From the NCBI GenBank assembly GCA_900468625.1, contig UBUL01000025.1:1-64000 (forward strand): a stretch of DNA of 64,000 nucleotides. Direction: 5' to 3'. Shown here in pieces: positions 58,800 through 64,000 of the stretch; the stretch's first letter is position 1, and the number at the start of each line of letters is the position of its first letter. The notes below the pieces were generated by a model, which did no database searches, had not been told where the DNA came from, and saw nothing but the letters and a program-made list of their open reading frames with translations. Source of the DNA: Hyphomicrobiales bacterium (lineage in GTDB: Bacteria; Pseudomonadota; Alphaproteobacteria; Rhizobiales; Rhizobiaceae). A program made the position numbers and the translations under genes.

Positions 58800-59675
58800 T
58801 CAGCAGGTCCGCTTGCGCTTCATCATGGCTTTCAGCCCCTCGGCCCCGGCCTCGTCGATCGGCGTATAGACGATCATACGGTCGTCGTTGCTGGGACTTG
58901 CCCACCAATTGTTGGATTGCAAGGCAAGGATCGTGCCGTCGGCCAGGCGGAACCGCTTTACGACATTCTCGATGCCTTTGAGCTGATAGCGGTCCCATAC
59001 GATACGGAATTGATCGGAGACGCTCATATAGCGCTCCAGCTGGCGCTCCCAGGCCGGATCGTCGAGGTGCTCGGCCATGGAGGCGCGGAAGAGCGCGGCC
59101 ATGCTGGCCAGTACCTCATCGGGATTGACCTGGCTGGCGCGCCAAGCGGGATTGACGAGAGACAGGTAGATGCAGTTCCGGTCTTCAAGCGGGATCGCAT
59201 CGAGATCGACCCCGACAAGACGGCGATAGGCCTCGTTGAAGCCGCGTATATTGTAACGCTTCGTCTGGATCAGGGCCGGGTAAGGGCAAAGCTGATCGAG
59301 AATGGATTGGCTGGCCATGGTGAGCGGCTCACAGACCCTTGGATTTTCCAAACGGGGCGGCACCGGCAGATTGGCCAATCTGAACAGGTGCTCCGTCTCG
59401 ACTTCGTTGAATTCCAGGGCATGCGCAACGGAGAGAAGGACGCGCGGCGAAACCCGGATCGGCCGGCCCTGCTCGAGCTTCGTATACCAGGTGATGCCGA
59501 TATCGGCACGCGACGCCACTTCCTCCCGCCGCAATCCGGGTGTACGAACCCGTCCCGCGCGACCAAGGCCCAGTCGCTGCGGGTCGAGGCTTTCCCGCCG
59601 CCTTCGCAGCATTTCACCCAGTTCCTGCGCCCGCGAGAGCGCCTGATTGGGGGCGATATCGAGCGTACCGTGCAT
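58800..59675 (-). CDS. XRE/MmyB-type transcriptional regulator
   Basis: 291 residues from the ATG at 59675 (GGAGAGTGG upstream). N-terminal HTH (LGEMLRRRRESLDPQRLGLG, TPGLRREEVASRADIGITWY, TKLEQGRPIRVSPRVL) followed by the MmyB-like ligand-binding domain (LCPYPALIQTKRYNIRGFNE, DDPAWERQLERYMSVSDQFR, DRMIVYTPIDE). In this family the second domain resembles PAS and may bind a fatty-acid-like ligand. Divergent from the MFS exporter gene, 112 bases apart, so it is probably its repressor. Confidence 0.88.
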   Translation of the reverse strand: MHGTLDIAPNQALSRAQELGEMLRRRRESLDPQRLGLGRAGRVRTPGLRREEVASRADIGITWYTKLEQGRPIRVSPRVLLSVAHALEFNEVETEHLFRLANLPVPPRLENPRVCEPLTMASQSILDQLCPYPALIQTKRYNIRGFNEAYRRLVGVDLDAIPLEDRNCIYLSLVNPAWRASQVNPDEVLASMAALFRASMAEHLDDPAWERQLERYMSVSDQFRIVWDRYQLKGIENVVKRFRLADGTILALQSNNWWASPSNDDRMIVYTPIDEAGAEGLKAMMKRKRTC

Positions 59676-59787
59676 TTCCACTCTCCAGCCTGACACTTTT
59701 TATACCAGTCTAAACAGGTATCTTGTACCAGTTTAGCATAGGTGTAGAACGCTGTGGACTGAGTTCTGGAAATCCTTTGAGGTCCCC

Positions 59788-61242
59788 ATGTCATCCGCAC
59801 CAATCCGGCTTGGCCAATTCGGCCTGATGATCCTGCTTGCCGGGCAATTGCTGCTGCAGCTCGATTTTTCCATCATCAATGTCGGCCTTGCCGCCATCTC
59901 CGCCTCGCTGCACGCCGGCGAGACCGAACTCGAACTCTTCGTGGCCGCCTATGGCGTCGCCTTTGCCGTCTGCCTGGCGATGGGCGGCCGCCTTGGCGAC
60001 AATTTCGGCCGCAGGCGCATGTTCGGCCTTGCCGTCCTGATGTTCTGCCTTGCCTCGCTGCTTTGCGGGATGGCGACATCAGTCGCCTTTCTCATCATTG
60101 CCCGCGCGCTGCAGGGGATTGCGGCCGCACTCATGGTGCCTCAAGTGCTGGCGACGATCCATGTCAGCCTGACCGGACGCGATCACGCCCGCGCGGTTTC
60201 GCTTTACAGCGCGATCGGCGGCATCGCCTTCATCGTCGGCCAGGTTCTCGGCGGATTCCTAATCTCGGCTGACATCGCCGGTTCCGGCTGGCGCAGCATC
60301 TTTTTCATCAATTTGCCGATCTGCATCCTGGTTCTGCTCAGCATGTGGCGCCATGTCCCCGAGACGCGCGGCCAAGGCAGGGTTCCGGTGGATTGGTCCG
60401 GCATGATCACGCTGGCGTTGCTGACGCTCTCGGTCCTGCTGCCGACCGCGCTCGGCCCGTCGCTTCACTGGAATTGGCTCTGCCTGCTGGGCTTCGTGCC
60501 GATCCTGCCGCTGGCCGCACTCCTCTGGCGCATTGAACGAGCCAAGGAGGCGCGCGGCGCCTTCCCGATCCTGCCTCCGTCGCTCACCCGCATCTCCAGC
60601 ATGCGGTTCGGAGGGCTGATCGCCGCCATCTTCTTCACCTGCTGGAGCGGCTTCATGTTCGTCTTCGCCCTGACGCTGCAGGCGGGTGCCGGGCTGACAC
60701 CGCTGCAATCAGGCAATGCCTTGATCGCGCTCGGCGGCTCTTATTTTTTCTCGGCCGCCTTCGTTACGCGTCGGCTTGCGAACATGCGCCGGGAGCTCAT
60801 GCTGGCGATGGGCTGCGTGATCCAGATGGCCGGGCTCGCTCTGCTCGTCGTGACGCTCGAAACGGTCTGGCCGCAACCGGGCGTCATCAACCTCATCCCG
60901 TCCACCGTGCTGATCGGCTTCGGTCAGGCCTTGATCGTCAACAGTTTCTACCGGCTTGGGCTAACGGACGTGCCGCATGAACATGCCGGCGCGGGCAGCG
61001 CCATGCTTGCGACCATGCAGCAGGTTTCGCTTGGCCTCGGACCCGCGATCCTGGGGGCCGTATTTGCGCAGGTCCTGCAATATTCGAGTGTCTACCTTGC
61101 AGCGGGCGTCACCGCCATCGCGGTAGAACTCGGGCTGATGGCCATCCTGCTGATGGCGACGCTTCTGCGCTTGGCGCGCCAGCGCGCCCTTCCCGAAGAA
61201 GCGGTCCAAATCGACGACACGCTGATCGTTGCACCCGAATGA
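59788..61242 (+). CDS. MFS drug-efflux transporter (DHA2, 14-helix type)
   Basis: 484 residues with about 14 hydrophobic helices. Signatures: LDFSIINVGLAAISASL (motif D1), GGRLGDNFGRRRMFG (motif A, about 65-79), ALQGIAAALMVPQVLATIHV and YSAIGGIAFIVGQVLGGFLI (motif C-like). It should export a small toxic compound with proton antiport. The divergent MmyB-type regulator likely responds to the exported compound. No membrane-fusion partner gene is adjacent. Confidence 0.9.
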   Translation: MSSAPIRLGQFGLMILLAGQLLLQLDFSIINVGLAAISASLHAGETELELFVAAYGVAFAVCLAMGGRLGDNFGRRRMFGLAVLMFCLASLLCGMATSVAFLIIARALQGIAAALMVPQVLATIHVSLTGRDHARAVSLYSAIGGIAFIVGQVLGGFLISADIAGSGWRSIFFINLPICILVLLSMWRHVPETRGQGRVPVDWSGMITLALLTLSVLLPTALGPSLHWNWLCLLGFVPILPLAALLWRIERAKEARGAFPILPPSLTRISSMRFGGLIAAIFFTCWSGFMFVFALTLQAGAGLTPLQSGNALIALGGSYFFSAAFVTRRLANMRRELMLAMGCVIQMAGLALLVVTLETVWPQPGVINLIPSTVLIGFGQALIVNSFYRLGLTDVPHEHAGAGSAMLATMQQVSLGLGPAILGAVFAQVLQYSSVYLAAGVTAIAVELGLMAILLMATLLRLARQRALPEEAVQIDDTLIVAPE

Positions 61243-61302
61243 CCGGGCCGGCGGCTCCGCCGGATTTGGCGCCACGAAATGGCGCAATCGGCCGAACGGA
61301 CG

Positions 61303-61328
61303 GTTGAGGCCAGGCATTTGGCCTCAAC
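61303..61328. terminator. bidirectional hairpin between convergent genes
   Basis: Perfect 10-bp stem GTTGAGGCCA/TGGCCTCAAC with a six-base loop, 60 bases after the MFS stop and 19 before the stop of the convergent gene. Confidence 0.65.
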
Positions 61329-61346
61329 CCACATGGAATGGAAGCT

Positions 61347-61967
61347 TCACATGGCGCGTGTACCGGACCGACGTCCGGCGCGTTGCGTACGATTCTCGCT
61401 CAATGCGCGCTGAAAACCTGTATCGGTTTGCGCGTGGTGGCCGAGGTCGTCGAGAAACGCAGACACATCGTGAACGGTGTCGACGACAACGTATCGCAGA
61501 CCGCCGCCGGCATCGACGGAATCATGGCTGATGCTCACGCCGAAGCCGCCATCCACCTTTCGAAACCAGGCCGAGCGCCAGCGCGCAAAGCCGGCAGTAT
61601 CCGATTGATATTCGGCAAGAAGCTGCTTCTGCTGTTCAATTCGCGCAAGGAATGTCGCTATGACATCCTGTGAACCGGTCTTAGGCCTTTTCGCCTTTTT
61701 CGCGATCCATTTTTCCAAAAACTGCGAGCCTGGCGGCAATGCCGCCTCCTGGCCGGAATCCGTGGCGACAGCAGGGACAGGATCGGATTGGTCCGGACAG
61801 CTTTCGAGAACAGGCGAACCTTCCGGCACCTCCTGCTCTTTTGTCAGATTTTGCCTGAGGTCCGAGGCAAGTTCGCCCCAGATCGATTTCGCCTGTCCGG
61901 CTGGTTTTGCTTTCGTTCGGCGGGAGGTTTTGATTTCCAAGATGAAGGGCTTTGTTTGCTTAGCCAT
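61347..61967 (-). CDS. 206-residue hypothetical protein
   Basis: Basic N-terminus (MAKQTKPFILEIKTSRRTKA), an acidic/Pro linker, and a helical middle (FLEKWIAKKAKRPKTGSQDV, FLARIEQQKQLLAEYQSD) ending in a segment with β character (GGLRYVVVDTVHDVSAFL). No domain recognised. The ribosome-binding site is poor, so the start is uncertain. It may be plasmid- or mobile-element-associated, without direct proof. Confidence 0.55.
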   Translation of the reverse strand: MAKQTKPFILEIKTSRRTKAKPAGQAKSIWGELASDLRQNLTKEQEVPEGSPVLESCPDQSDPVPAVATDSGQEAALPPGSQFLEKWIAKKAKRPKTGSQDVIATFLARIEQQKQLLAEYQSDTAGFARWRSAWFRKVDGGFGVSISHDSVDAGGGLRYVVVDTVHDVSAFLDDLGHHAQTDTGFQRALSENRTQRAGRRSGTRAM

Positions 61968-62348
61968 GTGCTCGTTTATTCATTAGGTTACGAAATCGCT
62001 GTGATGGACGATCTATTCGGACGAGAGGCTTATCTTCTCTGATCTTAAAACTCGTGGCCACAGCCTGCGATTAATTTCAGCCATTATAGTCAAGAGCCCA
62101 TACACGAAACCGATCGATAGAGCAAACTCCGCCTGCCCCATCGAAAGCGGACAAAAGCCGCGGTCCGCCGCGCACTCGATCCCGGGATGCCCTGCGCATT
62201 CATCCGGCGCCACTGCGCGTCCGGTAACATTGGCGGATGGGGGTTCGAACCGCGGCTCAGAGGCGATAGACCTTCTTAACCAAATACAGCGACCAGTATT
62301 TTAATGAATCGCACGTATACCTGTGAGTATAAACACAGGGAGATAATA
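61968..62348. other. 381-base upstream region of the curlin gene
   Basis: No gene supported. AT-rich near 62270-62350, where the curlin promoter is expected. A minus-strand frame at 62013-62213 is not convincing. Confidence 0.4.
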
Positions 62349-62750
62349 ATGAAGAATATAGTTGCAATTTCCGCCATGCTTATTGGTAGTCTCTTCGCTC
62401 AGGAAAGCTTTGCTGCGGACACCTATATGTCGTCCCCGGCATTCGTGAAGCAGGCGAGCAGTGCCGGCGTTTCGATGCTGGACACCGCCTCGATCATGAA
62501 GCCGGTGCTCGATCTCGTATCAGCCATGCCCACAGCCGATATGCGCCCAACAGCCGGGAATCTGGCGGATACGCTGCAGATCGGCCAGTTGAACGTCGCG
62601 TCGATCGATCAGACCGGTTCCGGCAACGCAGGCCTTATTCAGCAAGCCGGCAGTATGAACACCGCTTCGATCACGCAGGTCGGTAACAACCATCAAGCCT
62701 TCATCTCGCAACGCGGCAACAACAACGTTGCGATCATCCGCCAACGCTGA
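62349..62750 (+). CDS. curlin-repeat amyloid subunit (CsgA/CsgB-like)
   Basis: 133 residues from the ATG at 62349 (GGGAGATAATA upstream). Signal peptide (KNIVAISAMLIGSLFAQESF, cleavage after FAA), a spacer, then about four curlin-type repeats of the form I-x-Q-x-G-x-x-N-x-A: QIGQLNVASIDQTGSGNAGL, IQQAGSMNTASITQVGNNHQ, AFISQRGNNNVAIIRQR. Secreted subunits of this type self-assemble into β-solenoid amyloid fibres of the biofilm matrix. Fewer repeats than E. coli CsgA and an ending without capping Tyr suggest CsgB-like nucleator or minor subunit; not decidable here. Confidence 0.85.
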   Translation: MKNIVAISAMLIGSLFAQESFAADTYMSSPAFVKQASSAGVSMLDTASIMKPVLDLVSAMPTADMRPTAGNLADTLQIGQLNVASIDQTGSGNAGLIQQAGSMNTASITQVGNNHQAFISQRGNNNVAIIRQR

Positions 62751-62771
62751 TTGCTTTGTCAGACAACGCCG

Positions 62772-62803
62772 AAAGGGAGCGCTGCCTGACAGCGGCTCCC
62801 TTT
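62772..62803. terminator. bidirectional terminator between curlin gene and csgF
   Basis: AAAGGGAGC and GCTCCCTTT form a 9-bp stem extended by an inner GCTG/CAGC pair. The stem is A-flanked on one side and T-flanked on the other, so it can act in both directions. Confidence 0.8.
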
Positions 62804-62828
62804 AAGCGTCGGTTAAACCTTGGACAGC

Positions 62829-63125
62829 TCAGTTGGTGGGCGTCGTGTTGGTGTTGGTATTAACGTTCGGCAGGGTCGTCGTCGGCGTCGAGGACGTTGG
62901 CGACGTGCTGCCGAAGCTGGGGAAGTCGATGGAGAAGCTCGGGCTGCTCGAGCTCTGGGCAGCCTTGCCCTGCGCGCTTGCCTGCGACAGCAGCCAGTTT
63001 CCGTTCTGCGGATCGCCGCCAAAGGCAGGATTGACCGGCTTGTAGACGAGCTGCGATGCACAAGCAGCGCCGGCCACCGCCGCGATCATGGCGGTCAGCG
63101 CAACAGTATTGATAAGCATACGCAT
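62829..63125 (-). CDS. csgF: curli assembly protein CsgF
   Basis: 98 residues. Signal peptide (MLINTVALTAMIAAVAGAAC with cleavage near ACA|S), then the invariant CsgF start QLVYKPVNPAFGGDPQNGNW and LLSQASAQ, which plugs the CsgG pore. The rest is a short Ser/Thr/Pro/Asn-rich tail, shorter than the folded domain of E. coli CsgF (138 residues). AGAAGGAGATATCT precedes the ATG. Follows the second curlin gene by 29 bases. Confidence 0.92.
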   Translation of the reverse strand: MRMLINTVALTAMIAAVAGAACASQLVYKPVNPAFGGDPQNGNWLLSQASAQGKAAQSSSSPSFSIDFPSFGSTSPTSSTPTTTLPNVNTNTNTTPTN

Positions 63126-63154
63126 AGATATCTCCTTCTATCGCTAGATAATAT

Positions 63155-63790
63155 TTACTTATTTGATTTGGGAAATACATACATTTTCCCGGGACCGATA
63201 ACGATGGTCGCATTCGAAAGGCCACTGATACCGACAGGCATCAGGTAACGGCCGCTTCCAGGCGTCTGGATTGCAACAACCGTGTTGTTGGAGCCGCCGA
63301 TGTTCAATGCGCCGGCAAGATCGTTGCCGTTCTGAACGTAAGCGACCTGATTGTTGCTGCCGGAAACGCCGACCAGCTGGAAGTCCCTGTCGCCGTTGAT
63401 CGCCTGCACCACCGAGTTGTCGTTGCCGCCCTGGACAAGCAGGGCAGCCGAATTATTGCCTGCGACGGCCTGAACGGCACGATTGTTCACACCGGACTGC
63501 TCGATCACGGCAAGGCTGCCGCGGCCGTCGATGCCAGAGGTTGCGTAATTGTTGAGGCCGATCTGCTGGACGGAGGTCGTCGAGCCGCTGTTGCCGGCAA
63601 CGAAGGGCTGGATCGGTGCCATCAGTTCGTTGAGGACTGCACCCGCCCTTTGGGAATCCAGAAGTGCAGGGCTCTGTTGCTCCTGCGGGACAAGGAGATT
63701 TTCTGCCCTTGCGATCGATGCAACGGCAAGGGTGGCGGCGATAGCCGCGGCAGTGGCCATCTTGGTAATGACGCTCGTTGACCGTTCCAT
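63155..63790 (-). CDS. curlin-repeat protein (second subunit)
   Basis: 211 residues. Signal peptide (MATAAAIAATLAVASIARAE), a linker, then about six degenerate curlin-like repeats: SVQQIGLNNYATSGIDGRGS, LAVIEQSGVNNRAVQAVAGN, NSAALLVQGGNDNSVVQAIN, NNQVAYVQNGNDLAGALNIG. The C-terminus (PVGISGLSNATIVIGPGKMY) departs from the repeat and may cap the solenoid. Probably the major or nucleating subunit, made with CsgF from one mRNA. Confidence 0.85.
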   Translation of the reverse strand: MERSTSVITKMATAAAIAATLAVASIARAENLLVPQEQQSPALLDSQRAGAVLNELMAPIQPFVAGNSGSTTSVQQIGLNNYATSGIDGRGSLAVIEQSGVNNRAVQAVAGNNSAALLVQGGNDNSVVQAINGDRDFQLVGVSGSNNQVAYVQNGNDLAGALNIGGSNNTVVAIQTPGSGRYLMPVGISGLSNATIVIGPGKMYVFPKSNK

Positions 63791-63823
63791 GGGTTTCCAC
63801 CTGCTTTCTGGTTCTATCCGTGT

Positions 63824-64000
63824 TCAAAGCTTCGTCGTGGGTGCGGGCAGATCGACGCTATCGCGAACGTGGCAGACCGCTTTTCCCGCTTCATCCATGA
63901 CGTTCATCAGGATTTCGATCCGGGCCGGAAGGTTCAGGCGAACACGCGACGCGCCGATCATGCCGGCTGTTATGCGGTTGCTCTGCCGCGACTGGCTCGA
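63824..64000 (-). CDS. C-terminal part of a CsgH-like curli protein (runs off the window)
   Basis: The last 58 residues of a minus-strand gene are visible: SSQSRQSNRITAGMIGASRV, RLNLPARIEILMNVMDEAGK, AVCHVRDSVDLPAP. CsgH, an alphaproteobacterial curli chaperone/inhibitor, ends with a similar β-sandwich half and a Cys. Position 33 bases upstream of the second curlin gene supports this. The start lies beyond the right edge, so the assignment is tentative. Confidence 0.6.
   Translation of the reverse strand, partial: SSQSRQSNRITAGMIGASRVRLNLPARIEILMNVMDEAGKAVCHVRDSVDLPAPTTKL

Overview
The window looks like chromosomal or megaplasmid DNA of a Rhizobium-like alphaproteobacterium (Rhizobiaceae). 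The evidence is GC-rich coding sequence, two families of short rhizobial-type intergenic mosaic repeats, a Ku/LigD end-joining locus next to a second Ku gene, GGAAC-N18/19-TT promoter motifs of the EcfG (RpoE2) general stress type, and an alphaproteobacterial curli locus. No tRNA, rRNA, CRISPR array, intact transposon or prophage was seen.

Layout. 0-5.2 kb: a small amino-acid/imino-acid catabolism cluster (Ldh2-type reductase, DapA-family lyase, GntR regulator, diaminopropionate ammonia-lyase) with a divergent Lrp/AsnC regulator. 5.5-10 kb: scattered single genes (DoxX, PhzF, GST, ProQ/FinO RNA-binding protein, ETHE1-like metallo-hydrolase). 10.6-15.3 kb: a compact minus-strand operon reading XRE regulator, BTAD/TPR regulator, 72-residue orphan protein, YcaO, TfuA and perhaps a 73-residue protein. 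This is the best candidate for an undescribed peptide- or protein-modification system. 15.9-19.9 kb: a small protein, a FecR-domain protein with a Gly/Asn-repeat tail, and a translationally coupled CHASE2-PAS-GGDEF*-EAL protein. 20-25 kb: methyltransferase, nitrilase with divergent LysR regulator, and a second GGDEF-EAL protein.

25.3-38.8 kb: a complete respiratory nitrate-reduction locus, narK(fused)-G-H-J-I followed by a PpiC-type isomerase, a 100-residue protein, moeA and a DUF2478 protein, with a divergent FNR-superfamily regulator (NarR-like) and two FNR-type boxes between them. 39.1-44.4 kb: a self-regulated LacI-sugar ABC transporter operon with a divergent FucU/RbsD mutarotase and a shared palindromic operator. 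44.5-56.6 kb: a general-stress islet (two DUF892 ferritin-like proteins, small disordered proteins, an Nramp-related transporter, Ku-LigD, a second Ku, small membrane proteins), with EcfG-like promoter motifs found upstream of six units. 56.6-62.3 kb: gene-poor DNA with small orphans, a broken betaine/choline-binding protein gene, and a divergent HTH regulator/MFS exporter pair. 62.3-64 kb: curli genes (two curlin-repeat proteins, CsgF and the end of a CsgH-like gene) that run off the window.

Starts were chosen from ribosome-binding sites and overlaps. Functions are inferred from motifs and remembered family features; no database search was run.
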